Below, piece by piece: positions 51,284-62,600 of a stretch of DNA of 64,000 nucleotides. Numbering within the stretch: position 1 is the stretch's first letter; every line of letters starts with the position of its first letter. The position numbers and the translations under genes were made by a program. Source of the stretch: Glandiceps talaboti (lineage: Eukaryota > Hemichordata > Enteropneusta > Spengelidae); contig NC_135569.1 in the NCBI RefSeq assembly GCF_964340395.1, positions 7,108,540 to 7,172,539 on the forward strand, given 5' to 3'. The notes beneath the pieces are model-generated. The model searched no databases, was not told where the DNA came from, and saw only the letters and a list, made by a program, of their open reading frames with translations.

Positions 51284-54200
51284 GTATATATGTTACATGC
51301 AGTTGTCTGGCAGAAACATCCTGATTAATTGATATTGTGTCAACTTTCTTATTCTATTTTGACCCCCTAATGTGTGATAAAATGCCATTATTGCAGCAAC
51401 TGGTTGTCTTGTGAACAGTTCACTTGAGTACTCTTTGCCAAACAACAAATTGTATCATTTCAAGTCTTTTATTAGGAAGCCCTTCAACCCTCTTGACATC
51501 TGACTTTGATTTATGATAAAAACTTGACAGAAGATATAATAGCATATTGAGCTCAAATTTATGAGTTGCTAAGCAACACTTAAGTACCCAGTTATTCACA
51601 GGAATAAGAATCGACATTGTGTTCCATCCTGTAAGTTGAGACTTAATTACCGAGAAATAATTATCAATTAATATTATTATATATAATCAGAAATATGAAA
51701 AATGACAGCGATATCATGACAGGGGTTAGAATATAATTAAGCCTATTATTGATGTATTAATGCCTCTGATGTAACATACAATTATTTTATCAAAAGCCAT
51801 TAAAGCTACCCTAGCTGTAACTGGGGTATAATTTTTCGATCAGACATTCAACAATCTATTCACTGAAAATTATTAAAATACCAATAATTAGACATTGTAC
51901 ATGTTAATTAGAGGTCGATTTCATCCCTAATTTAAATTAGTAGAGTAACCGATTAAAATTATAATTGTGTTGGCACACTCATTTTAAGGTGTGGACCCAA
52001 ATTAAATTTGGTATTCATATTTTAGTATTGACATAAGGCCTAAAAAAATATTTGTTTGGTGCAATTACCCAACCCCACCTAGCTTTTCACTGCCGACCCT
52101 AAACTTTTTTTTACATATTCCAGAAGAAAAAAATTGCAAAAATTGTGAAGTCTCACGAGAAATAGTGGAATCTGATGCGGAAATTGACATCAACTTAAAA
52201 AGACAAAATGAAACAGTTCTTCCAATCTGTAATGGCTGTACATCTGATAGGAAGAAATAAACAACACAGAGACCATTTGGAAAACAATAGAAAACTTGAA
52301 CGAGACACTCATACAGAAAAAAATATATGATAAAATGAAATAAAAAAATCTACCTACCCCACCTGTTCTAAACATGACAGTCACAAACCATTAGCGGTCC
52401 AAGTGCAACAAACCCGCGGGCTTGCCTGGCGAAAACGGGTGTCATAAAAGTTGTTTGCATCTCTAAAGCTGTTTGTAGCATTACTTATAATAGCCTAATA
52501 AATTGATAACAACTGATATAAGACGGAGATAAGGTTTGCCTCAATTGCGCAGTCCATGCAGACGGCCGAATAGAGGTTTTACAGCTGTTTACTTGTGTTA
52601 TGTAAGAGCCCATCATCACATGTGTAAATATTGGTACTCTTTGATAACAAGTCCACTTGCTTGGCTAATGGCTTGTCCCAGTAATGAATTGAACGTAATC
52701 GGAACCAAATATTTTTATTAAGCCTGAGTATGAAAGTATTGTATCGGATAAAAAAGAATATCTCAGTTATAGTAATACAGCTTTGATTTGGTTTGCCATG
52801 GAAAATTTTTTGTTCTAGACGACAAATTAATATTCTAGTATTTTGAAATGTTTGTTTTGTATTCAGATAATTCAATTATAAGTTCACCAGCTGTTGGTAA
52901 AGAAGGTACTATATATTTTGCAAGTTTGGATGGATTTATGTATGCACTGACGCCAGATGGAAAATTAAAATGGAAGAAAGACATGTATCTTGAAATGTGG
53001 TCGTCACCGACGGTACTGAGTTTTGAAGATGGTGAATTAGTATATATTCCACAGATGGGTGGTGAAGGGCACAACATACATGCCCTGGATGGCAAAGATG
53101 GTAAGTGTTATGGACTTGTAAATCTTGAATAATGAAGGCATTATGACCACGATAGCTATCTCTCTGTGTCATCTGCCTTGAAGCGCCCTCAAACACTTAC
53201 AACCTGTTATTATCCTGCAGCAAAATGATCAATCACAGAGTTACTTTTATAGCATCAATGTTGGCTGCTTTTCCAATATAGCTGCCTTCACTGAATTTCT
53301 AAGTTACGATGTTGTTAAAAGATGTTTCAACATAAAGATGGTGGCACATCTTCAAAAGTATTGAAAGCATTCAAAATACTGTCAGTGAATGGACATGTTT
53401 GTGATAAGTGCTACCTCAACAGAACAATCCAGTAGACTGTCGACAGTCGTTCGTGCCTTTTTTTCCTACGTTTTATCTAAACTTAAGTTGATGCCGCGCT
53501 TTGATCCAGCGCAACACTACTATAATTGCACACTGACATCGAGGGCCGAAAATTGAACGTAAATGGAACCAAACAATGGATCGGAGTGCGCTGGATCGGA
53601 GTGCGTCGACGACTTAAGTTTAGATAAAATGTAGGAAAAAAGGCGCGAGCGACTGTTGACAGTCTACGCATCCAGTTGGGTGTTGAGTTGTCGATGGCAG
53701 CCATTCAGGTTAGCTGTTTGAGGGCAATCTAAGTTACAATTACTTTCCTTCAAGGCAGTTGATGGATAGATAGATAGATATCGTAGTCACAATGCCTTGA
53801 TTATCCGAGATGAGACTTTAGTGATAAATGAGGTTTGAGGGTGGGAGGTTTGGGGGAAGGAGGAAGGTGGGAGATTGGGGGAGGGAGGTGGTTGGAAGGG
53901 TTAGGGGAGGAAGGTGGGTGGTTTTGAAGTTATAAACACAAAACACTTTAATATGCAAATTAAGCAAGCAGTTTTAATAATTTGGATGTCTTTGTAATGA
54001 TCAGTTTGTTTAAATAAATCAGTGCATTCATTGTTCAAATTCAGGCCTTGACATTGGCCCTTTAAAAGAAAAAAAAGAAAAGCAACCAATTATATTGTAC
54101 ATTTAATTTAGGAAAATGAGAATTTATAAATTTCTACTATTGTTTTCCAGGAAGTGTAGTGTTTAAGTTTGCAGATGGTGAGGATGGATTTTTCGCTTCT

Positions 54201-56539
54201 CCAAGACTAAGTCTGGACAATACAACAGTATATTTCTGTGGTCTAAACGGCTATGTATACGCACGAAATGCGTACAGTGGAAAATTGATTAAAAAGACTT
54301 ATATTGGGTCAGGATCAGAAATAAATACCACACCAGCTGTAGGAAAGAAAGGACTCATTATTGGTAAGTACAACACATCATTTTTGTACAGCCCTCAGTG
54401 ATTGGCTTAGACTGTATCACATGGTATGGACTTGACCCATAGTGACCTTAATTTGCATACAACATGTACTATTTTACCTAGGGTACTATTCATTCAGCAC
54501 AGGAGTCCTATCAGTGATTTGGAAAGACTATATGCCTAAGACTGTGATGTGTTATAAAACACGATTAAGGACATGTACTAGATTAGTTGATCATCAAGTT
54601 TTAAGTGACCTTGATTTTGAAATCTGTATTTTTTCTCCTAGGGACTTCAAAAGGTGAATTGGTTGGTCTTGACAGAGAAAAACTGGCAGTAATATGGAAG
54701 AAGAAATTTGGAGGAAGTTTTATGTCATCACCATTCCTTGGGCCAAATAGACAAATCTACATTGGGACTGGTGATGGTAGAATTGTAGCCGTCAATTACA
54801 CAGGTAAATATTAGGACAGAACTTCATGGCATGTGAGTGTCAGCATGATGTTCACATGTTTGAATGAGTGCTTGTATTGTTCTCCATAGTGACCGTACTA
54901 ATTAGTGAAAGTGTAACAGAACTGATAAGTACCCTGAGTCCTTGTCTGCAAGGTACGACATTCATGCCATGACGTACACTATCAAGTGTGCCCTCTAATG
55001 ATAGACAAATTTTGTTGTTCTAAGTCAAAATGATAAAAACTGGCATTTCTTGTGAGTCACCACATAGTAAGAGTCAGGGAACACTAAATGTTGGTACATC
55101 ACTAGCATCCCTATCAAGTGTAAAAGTTATCATGGAAATAGTAAATCCCCAACTGTTAGAATGATTTAAACCGTGTATAAATTTTTGTCCTAGCTTTTCA
55201 CACAATCTACCATATATGAACCAGCCACCAATAAACACCTAACTTAACATTGGGTAGAAATCTGTGATTGATTAACAAAGACATGATGTTAATGATAGAC
55301 ACAGTATAACTGATCAACAGTATATTTTAATTGTGTGTATGTAATACATTATACATTTTGAGTCATGTGAGTACCTTGCTGGGAATTTCTAGATATTAAT
55401 ATATGAGGGGACAGGCCCAGACTAGCTGTTAAACTGTAACATATATACATCATGTTGTTCAGCCCTATCAGGCTTGTACTGGCTGCATGAATGTCTGTAT
55501 CTTACAGACTAGCAAGCTGTAAGCTATTTCCTGACTCTCTATTTACTGACTGTTATAGTTTATGTTTACTTGGTTAAATAAACTGATTATACATGTATAT
55601 GACTGTGTTACTATATACTGTATATACATGTATATGACTGTGTTACTGTATACTGTGTATTCATGTATATGACTGTGTTACTGTATAATGTATATACATG
55701 TATATAACTGTTACTGTATACTGTATATACATATATACTGTATATACACGTATATGACTGTTACTGTATAATGTATATACATGTATATAACTGTTACTGT
55801 ATACTGTATATACATATATACTGTATATACACGTATATGACTTACTGTATAATGTATATACATGTATATAACTGTTACTGTATACTGTATATACATATAT
55901 ACACATGTACTGTATATACACGTATATGACTGTGTTACTGTATAATGTATATACATGTATATGACTTACTGTGATAATACTGTATATAAATATATATGAC
56001 TGTATACTGTATACTGTATATAAATATATATGACTGTTACTGTTTACTGTATATACATATATATGACTGTTACTGTATACTGTATATACATATATACTGT
56101 ATATACATGTATATGACTGTGTTACTGTATACAGTATAATGACTGTTGATGGCTTCGGTTGAATTTCAAATCTCATGTCAGCTCCTCATTGAGCTAGACA
56201 TGAGATGAGATGTGAAGTCACGGATAGCCTCTAGACTAGTATCCCAGTCAAGATGTGCTGAGCTTGAATACTATTTATTTTGTTTCAGATGGCAGTATAC
56301 TATGGGAGATGAAAACTGGTGACTCTGATGTGTGGTCATCACCTAGTCTTGACAAAGAAGGGCGACTTTTTATCGGTGTATTTGATGGCAATATGTACGC
56401 TTTGAACAGCACAACAGGGGAAATCTTATGGAAGACATTGATAGGTCAAGCTATTGTAAGCCGCCCTCTTATCACAACCAAGTATCGTGAACTGACTTTC
56501 TGGGAGAGGAATGCAATTAAATCGAAAGAAGAACCATAA
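41452..56539 (+). CDS. JmjC / aldo-keto reductase / PQQ-propeller fusion protein, 1096 aa, 10 exons
   Basis: Exons: 41452-41946, 42483-42776, 43412-43700, 44410-44509, 45218-46341, 47035-47163, 52867-53100, 54151-54363, 54642-54803, 56289-56539 (TAA); 3291 nt with every phase consistent. Residues 10-30 are a signal peptide (VFLLLNLLIFLCQLVGVVT). The JmjC/cupin_8 domain spans about 35-290: His183-x-Asp185 in FHQDGYENI, Lys198 15 residues on (as in FIH), and distal His262 in YWWHQ. An aldo-keto reductase domain follows from about 352 (LASGYTIPVIGFGTGQF) to about 600, with Asp396, Tyr401, Lys427 and His460 forming the catalytic tetrad and a cofactor-loop SSKNEHNI. After an acidic linker (about 640-710) come eight PQQ-like repeats (such as EDSYMYALDATTGQVQWKF and SSPAVGKEGTIYF), enough for one complete eight-bladed propeller. 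Both enzymes look active; the protein should act in the ER lumen or outside the cell. Substrates are unknown and no ER-retention tail is seen. Confidence 0.9.
42755..43265 (+). repeat. minisatellite duplicating the end of exon 2 and its splice donor
   Basis: A unit of about 65 bp containing tatattggtggcatcaggtg, then agatcccactttccctc and aataatgcaatttcaatc, occurs eight times. The first copy is the real exon 2 end, encoding YWWHQ with the iron-ligand His262 followed by GTGAGA. Later copies within intron 2 keep exon-like sequence and, in several, a GTGAGA-type donor (about 42841, 42979, 43231). Confidence 0.85.
44920..45030. mobile_element. interspersed repeat, 'tttacgac' family, diverged copy
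   Basis: ttgctaaccagagctgtt and gtcgtaaaagaggccatggt match 11865-11930. In the intron before the AKR exon, with an aaagctgcactagctgtaac piece just upstream at about 44809. Confidence 0.5.
46376..47000. repeat. diverged three-fold repeat and 'aaggccccttagg' family copies
   Basis: A stretch with aaaaatatggatt, catgacaa and attctg-ggtgttc occurs at about 46380, 46585 and 46735. Interleaved are copies of a family containing aaggccccttaggtcact (46485, 46960; also 39765 and inverted at 44260). All in intron 5 of the fusion gene. Confidence 0.6.
47222..47500. repeat. (TTTG)n, (GT)n and (TGTA)n microsatellite
   Basis: Starts about 60 bp after the exon 6 donor at 47164. Cys-Val frames on the plus strand and Thr-His frames on the minus strand are artefacts. 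Confidence 0.95.
47730..48065. repeat. 66-70-bp minisatellite, five units
   Basis: Each unit contains ggctaataagtagctaaatt, agcatacccc, tagtaaccttgtca and agtaatctgtgt. Units differ by about 10 percent and a short internal duplication occurs in unit 4. Confidence 0.85.
48360..49735. mobile_element. composite inverted and direct repeat element with an unknown ORF
   Basis: Segment A (48366-48660) is partly repeated in the same orientation at 49566-49735. Between them segment B occurs twice inverted (48672-48957 and 49263-49559) around a loop of about 300 bp. Both B arms are open across the same peptide (SFESRDVISCYNFYNPITVD through CQQPDLPIDELG), minus strand in the left arm and plus in the right. 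A third copy (A then B-like) lies at 52040-52560. I do not recognise the peptide; the element class is unknown. Confidence 0.7.
50543..50870. repeat. about 55-bp minisatellite, six units
   Basis: Units carry aaagccagtgtttgccagag, acaatatg or atgatatg, and aatatatatacattcatca. In intron 6 of the fusion gene. Confidence 0.85.
51180..51295. repeat. (GTATAT)n/(GTATGT)n microsatellite
   Basis: Hexanucleotide-like run in intron 6 of the fusion gene. Confidence 0.9.
51796..51960. mobile_element. interspersed repeat, 'aaagctacactagctg' family
   Basis: aaagctaccctagctgtaac, then ctattcactgaaaattatt, aaaataccaataattagaca and ttaattagaggtcga. The same order of motifs is at 58180-58310 and, more diverged, at 11935-12035. 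Confidence 0.65.
52040..52560. mobile_element. third copy of the 48.4-kb composite element
   Basis: aaattgcaaaaattgtgaagt, ttgacatcaacttaaaaaga and ctgtaatggctgtacatctg match segment A at 48420-48540. 52436-52530 matches inverted segment B (cataaaagttgtttgcatctc). More diverged than the other two copies. Confidence 0.7.
53134..53801. mobile_element. nested foldback element in fusion-gene intron 7
   Basis: Outer arms: aaggcattatgaccacgata, then ctgccttgaagcgccctcaaa, return inverted at 53720-53800. Inner arms: gactgtcgacagtcgttcg, tttttttcctacgttttatc and taaacttaagt (53430-53515) return inverted at 53590-53680. No ORF. Confidence 0.8.
54390..54520 (+). mobile_element. interspersed repeat, 'cagtgattggct' family
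   Basis: cagtgattggcttagactg, cacatggtatggact and catagtgaccttaatttgc match the 40703 copy. In intron 8 of the fusion gene. Confidence 0.65.
55170..56245. mobile_element. second copy of the 11.24-kb MITE, split by a minisatellite
   Basis: 55245-55295 (acattgggtagaaatctgtg, gattaacaaagacatgatg) resembles the 11409-11447 part of the MITE, and 56150-56245 (gaatttcaaatctcatgtca, gtcacggatagcctctagac) its right end. The two are 39 bp from continuous in the 11.24-kb copy but about 860 bp apart here, the gap holding a tandem array. Confidence 0.6.
55590..56140. repeat. 'tgtatatacatgtatatgac' minisatellite
   Basis: Units of about 35-60 bp built from tactgtatactgtatataca and tgtatatgactgtt. The units are rich in self-complementary TATACATGTATA. 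Lies in the last intron, 140 bp before the final exon. Confidence 0.9.
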
Positions 56540-58860
56540 AAAACAATACTGAGGTTTCAATATTTTTGGCAGGGGTGATCTGAATGGACAGCGCCATCAC
56601 TGGCAGAAATGATCACTGATTTTACTCATTTTGTTTGCTATCTGAATTGCAGATGTCTTGCCACAGAATAACCAATCTTGATAGTTTTATTTTCTCTTCA
56701 CTTTTTTGTTATATGATAAAGAAGAGATGATAGTCCTAAATAATTCACGCTACTCAAAACTTAACACTGCAATATATTTAAAGTTAAAATTTAATTTAGT
56801 GCTGTACAGATTAATGTTTATTGAAATTGTATTCCTTTTCTCTATGGTGTTCAACCCCAAGCTCCTGTGTGATTTTGCAGGAAAAAAAATGCTTGTCATT
56901 ACGTCCACTAAAATATTTGAAGACTATGCTGTAATGAGAGCAGCCATATTGGATAGCAGCGTCCATGTTGGATAGCAGACGCCATATTGGATAGTAGCGG
57001 CCATATTGGATAGCTGCGGCCATATTGGATTTAGTGACGTACAATTTAAATTTAAATTATAAGAATGGCAGCTTTTTACTTTTTACATAATCGATACAAT
57101 GCTGAATTTAATTATTAAGTAACTAATTTTCTCAAAATTTCTATAAGAGGATTGATATTGGGTAAAGTAATTATGAAAAGATGATTGGATGATACAACAG
57201 TATCTGTGAAAGTTTGGATACATCTGCTGTACGATAGTTGGATAGTTAATATAACTTAAAACTGATAAGTTTGTATACACACACTGCGCAAGCTATAGCA
57301 TTGTATAGAAACATGATTTGTAATATTTTCAAACTTGAGTCAGTTTATATGTTGTACTTGTGATCTGTAATCATCAACAGTTATCTATCACACTATACCA
57401 ATACACATCAAACAAGTCACTTGAACATGTGGGAAGTTCAAATATGGCCGCTGCTAATAGCAGTAATTCACAAGCTCCTACACTGTAGATTTTTTTCCGT
57501 AAAAAAAGTCACTCTTCACTATGTCTGGTCCAACTTTCCAAAGAAATACTGCATTCAGTAGAGGCCATATTGGATTTGTCGCAAGACTGTAGTCTGCAAA
57601 TACGAATGGTAAGAATTGTATTTCAAGACAAATTTGTACATAAACGATACAAATTTGAATAATTATTTCTGTTTAGTGAAATATCTATATCATGATCGAG
57701 TACAAATTTTGGCAAGGTTTGTACAGGAATGCTGGTCAGATGGTTGACCTGCAATGACTACATTTGGCTATATATACACTGCACTAGCTTTAGGTGGAAT
57801 TGTACATAATCGTAATTTAACGGAATCTATTTTAGAACTGAGCCAGTGTATGCTATTTGTAAATTAATTATTATCAACACCTAGAAACTTGTTTGTCGAA
57901 AATGCACTTTTAAAAAAGTGATGAATGTGTTATATAAACTCTGTGATAAGACAAAAAGTGGCCAACATTGAAAGCAGTGATGTATATATCATTGATACAT
58001 AGGAGTTTGTGTGATATATCCATACGATATGTTAGACTATGTATAGGAAATTGTTCTTAATCGACCCTTTATTGTAGGTCATTCCATGTCACTTAAATGC
58101 AGAGTATGTATTTGAAATAGAAATCTCAAATTTTTGCTGTTATTTTGTTCAGTGGCAAAAAATGCCAACCTTTCCGGGTTAAAGCTGAACCAGGTGTAAC
58201 CGGAATGTTATTTTTTTATCAGATAATCAAAAACATATTCATTGAAAATTGTTAAAATACCAATAATTGGACATTATGCATATCAATTAAGGAGGCGATG
58301 CCAATTACTAATCCAGATCCAGATCCAGATTCAGAAGCCATGATAAAATTGTTTTATGAATTAAAAATCTAAAATAAGTACCAAATCCTCATCAATATGG
58401 TCACTTTAACTATGAAAACCTAATACATACTTCAGTTTCTCAAACACAACATGGTGAACTGGAAAGTTTTCATTTGGCAAAGTTAAAAAACAAATATTTG
58501 GAGAGCTTGAACATTTCTCCTTACAATACATTCTATGTAATACATTTAGTGATATGAAATGTTTCTATTTTGTGGAATTTTTTTTTGAAATTCTCTCTTT
58601 TTCTTGTTTGTGACATTTTGAATTTGTACTTTCACTTTAGGGTATTTCGTTATAATTAGCTTTATGTAGTCAGAGGGTTTCTATGTTTTATGAAAATTAT
58701 TTTTGACTCATTAAAGGGAAACACCACACCAGGAAATATCGGTATTTTCATAAACTTTGGTTTCTGGAGTCATTTAATGATTTACTAACACATAAACTTT
58801 GCTCGTTTATCAAGAAACACCAAAATTCAAACTCTTTCACCTCCATTGTTGTAGTCTAGA
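56540..58860. other. 3' flank of the fusion gene, no further gene seen
   Basis: Likely 3' UTR then intergenic DNA. Contains five 19-bp units of ggccatattggatagcagc (56941-57033), a copy of the 'aaagctacactagctg' repeat (58180-58310) and an end of the palindromic MITE (58335-58412). No coding exon recognised. Confidence 0.5.
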
Positions 58861-58879
58861 TTTTTTGCTTGGATATTTT

Positions 58880-59640
58880 TGGCACCGAGGTGACAGCCTG
58901 AGAAAGGCGAAGATAAGTATAAGGTCAACTGTAGATGACAGTAGCCATCACCAAAGTCGATTTCTTCACAGAGGTCAAAAAGGTGAAATTGGGGCCATTT
59001 GGACTGCAAAAACGCATTATTTAAACAATAATGTACGCCCTCCCAACCCATAATGGACGAAAGCAAACTTTGAACGACATTATATTATACGTTGTTTTGC
59101 GTTTCTCGGTCTACAAATTCACTGGAATTGGCAAAACTATAAAATAATAACAATAATGTACGCCCTCCCAGTCCATAATGGACTCAAGCAAACTTTGCAC
59201 TCCATAATGGGCTCGGCTGTCGCCTCGCCCATTATGTCGTTCAAAGTTTGCTTTCGTCCATTATGGGCTGGGAGGGTGTACATTATTGTTTAAATAGTTG
59301 AAAAAATGTAAATCTCTTTCTTTTTGCAATACAAACATGTACCCACGGCCCAAGTAAGCCATATTTTAGAAGTTTTTAATGGAGAAACATGAAATGTATA
59401 GGGGAATTTCCATATTTTAAGATAAATATGAAAAATTTAATATTTTGAAATAATAATGGAAAATTCGTTTCTTTTATTTCTATATTTCAAATTTCTTTCA
59501 CATTCACACGTGTAGAGGATAACGTTGATATTTTGATTGGTGTTGAATACAACAAAAAATATATCATCTAAAATAATACAGAAGATATTTGGTTTAGCCT
59601 GGGCATTCTTGTTTTACACTACTTGATTGGAAATGAACGT
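58880..59640. repeat. diverged single relative of the 371-bp satellite, interrupted by an insertion
   Basis: 58880-59020 (cagcctgagaaaggcgaaga, aaggtcaactgtagatgaca, tttggactgcaaaaacgcat) corresponds to the satellite unit. The match resumes at 59294 (aatagttgaaaaa) and weakly continues (gtacccacggcccaag against gtgcccgcggccagac). The break is the 59025-59289 insertion. Confidence 0.75.
59021..59293. mobile_element. TTAA-flanked element with 60-bp terminal inverted repeats
   Basis: 265 bp (59025-59289) bounded by TTAA on both sides. The ends acaataatgtacgccctccc and gggagggtgtacattattgt are inverted and the match runs about 60 bp inward (cccataatggacgaaagcaa, actttgaacgac). A third copy of the end lies inside at 59149-59200. 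TTAA duplication is typical of piggyBac elements, but the termini do not start with CCC, so the superfamily is open. Confidence 0.75.
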
Positions 59641-59649
59641 AACGCCAGC

Positions 59650-62600
59650 CTGAGGAAGACGAAGGTAAGCATGAGGTCAACTATAGATGGCAGTATACAA
59701 TGCCAAAAGTCGATTTCTTCACAAAGGTCAAAAAAGGCGAAATTGGGGCCGTTTGGACAGCAAAAACGCATTATTGCGTAATAGTTGAAAAATGCGACTT
59801 TTTTGTGTTTAACCGATAATAACGTGCCCGCGGCCAGACCTATTCATCTCTTTTACGTTTCATAATGTCAAACACGTAATTTAGAGTGTTTTTTGAAAAA
59901 TTAAAATGAATATTTCTGAAAATATTAATAGAAAAATTAATAAAAAATGCCATCCTTCGTTATAAACTTAACTTCAAGATTTCTTACAACTCACAACACT
60001 TTAATTTATGCACGCAACATTTTAATTTATGCATTTATAATGATAGGTCAACTGTAGATGGCAGTATACAATGCCAAAAGTCGATTTTTTCACAAAGGTG
60101 AAAAAAGGCGAAATTGGGGTCGTTTGGACAGCAAAAACGCATTATTGCGTAATAGTTGAAAAATGCGACTTTTTTGTGTTTAACCGATAATAACGTGCCC
60201 GCGGCCAGACCTATTCATCTCTTTTACGTTGCATAATGTCAAACACGTAATTTAGAGTGTTTTTTGAAAAATTAAAATGAATATTTCTGAAAAAATTAAT
60301 AGAAAAATTAATAAAAAATGCCATCCTTCGTTATAAACTTAACTTCAAGATTTCTTACAACTCACAACACTTTAATTTATGCACGCAACATTTTAATTTA
60401 TGCATTTATAATGATAGGTCAACTGTAGATGGCAGTATACAATGCCAAAAGTCGATTTTTTCACAAAGGTGAAAAAAGGCGAAATTGGGGTCGTTTGGAC
60501 AGCAAAAACGCATTATTGCGTAATAGTTGAAAAATGCGACTTTTTTGTGTTTAACCGATAATAACGTGCCCGCGGCCAGACCTATTCATCTCTTTTACGT
60601 TGCATAATGTCAAACACGTAATTTAGAGTGTTTTTTGAAAAATTAAAATGAATATTTCTGAAAAAATTAATAGAAAAATTAATAAAAAATGCCATCCTTC
60701 GTTATAAACTTAACTTCAAGATTTCTTACAACTCACAACACTTTAATTTATGCACGCAACATTTTAATTTATGCATTTATAATGATAGGTCAACTGTAGA
60801 TGGCAGTATACAATGCCAAAAGTCGATTTTTTCACAAAGGTGAAAAAAGGCGAAATTGGGGTCGTTTGGACAGCAAAAACGCATTATTGCGTAATAGTTG
60901 AAAAATGCGACTTTTTTGTGTTTAACCGATAATAACGTGCCCGCGGCCAGACCTATTCATCTCTTTTACGTTTCATAATGTCAAACACGTAATTTAGAGT
61001 GTTTTTTGAAAAATTAAAATGAATATTTCTGAAAAAATTAATAGAAAAATTAATAAAAAATGCCATCCTTCGTTATAAACTTAACTTCAAGATTTCTTAC
61101 AACTCACAACACTTTAATTTATGCACGCAACATTTTAATTTATGCATTTATAATGATAGGTCAACTGTAGATGGCAGTATACAATGCCAAAAGTCGATTT
61201 TTTCACAAAGGTGAAAAAAGGCGAAATTGGGGTCGTTTGGACAGCAAAAACGCATTATTGCGTAATAGTTGAAAAATGCGACTTTTTTGTGTTTAACCGA
61301 TAATAACGTGCCCGCGGCCAGACCTATTCATCTCTTTTACGTTTCATAATGTCAAACACGTAATTTAGAGTGTTTTTTGAAAAATTAAAATGAATATTTC
61401 TGAAAATATTAATAGAAAAATTAATAAAAAATGCCATCCTTCGTTATAAACTTAACTTCAAGATTTCTTACAACTCACAACACTTTAATTTATGCACGCA
61501 ACATTTTAATTTATGCATTTATAATGATAGGTCAACTGTAGATGGCAGTATACAATGCCAAAAGTCGATTTTTTCACAAAGGTGAAAAAAGGCGAAATTG
61601 GGGTCGTTTGGACAGCAAAAACGCATTATTGCGTAATAGTTGAAAAATGCGACTTTTTTGTGTTTAACCGATAATAACGTGCCCGCGGCCAGACCTATTC
61701 ATCTCTTTTACGTTGCATAATGTCAAACACGTAATTTAGAGTGTTTTTTGAAAAATTAAAATGAATATTTCTGAAAATATTAATAGAAAAATTAATAAAA
61801 AATGCCATCCTTCGTTATAAACTTAACTTCAAGATTTCTTACAACTCACAACACTTTAATTTATGCACGCAACATTTTAATTTATGCATTTATAATGATA
61901 GGTCAACTGTAGATGGCAGTATACAATGCCAAAAGTCGATTTTTTCACAAAGGTGAAAAAAGGCGAAATTGGGGTCGTTTGGACAGCAAAAACGCATTAT
62001 TGCGTAATAGTTGAAAAATGCGACTTTTTTGTGTTTAACCGATAATAACGTGCCCGCGGCCAGACCTATTCATCTCTTTTACGTTTCATAATGTCAAACA
62101 CGTAATTTAGAGTGTTTTTTGAAAAATTAAAATGAATATTTCTGAAAATATTAATAGAAAAATTAATAAAAAATGCCATCCTTCGTTATAAACTTAACTT
62201 CAAGATTTCTTACAACTCACAACACTTTAATTTATGCACGCAACATTTTAATTTATGCATTTATAATGATAGGTCAACTGTAGATGGCAGTATACAATGC
62301 CAAAAGTCGATTTTTTCACAAAGGTGAAAAAAGGCGAAATTGGGGTCGTTTGGACAGCAAAAACGCATTATTGCGTAATAGTTGAAAAATGCGACTTTTT
62401 TGTGTTTAACCGATAATAACGTGCCCGCGGCCAGACCTATTCATCTCTTTTACGTTGCATAATGTCAAACACGTAATTTAGAGTGTTTTTTGAAAAATTA
62501 AAATGAATATTTCTGAAAAAATTAATAGAAAAATTAATAAAAAATGCCATCCTTCGTTATAAACTTAACTTCAAGATTTCTTACAACTCACAACACTTTA

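Noticed and set aside
56811-57044. Frame with AAIQYGRYYPIWRL-type repeats
   Set aside because: It is a translation of the five 19-bp ggccatattggatagcagc units, with no other support.
60700-60730. CENP-B box in the satellite (ccttcgttataaac)
   Set aside because: It matches the TTCG start and the central A, but the CGGG half is absent.
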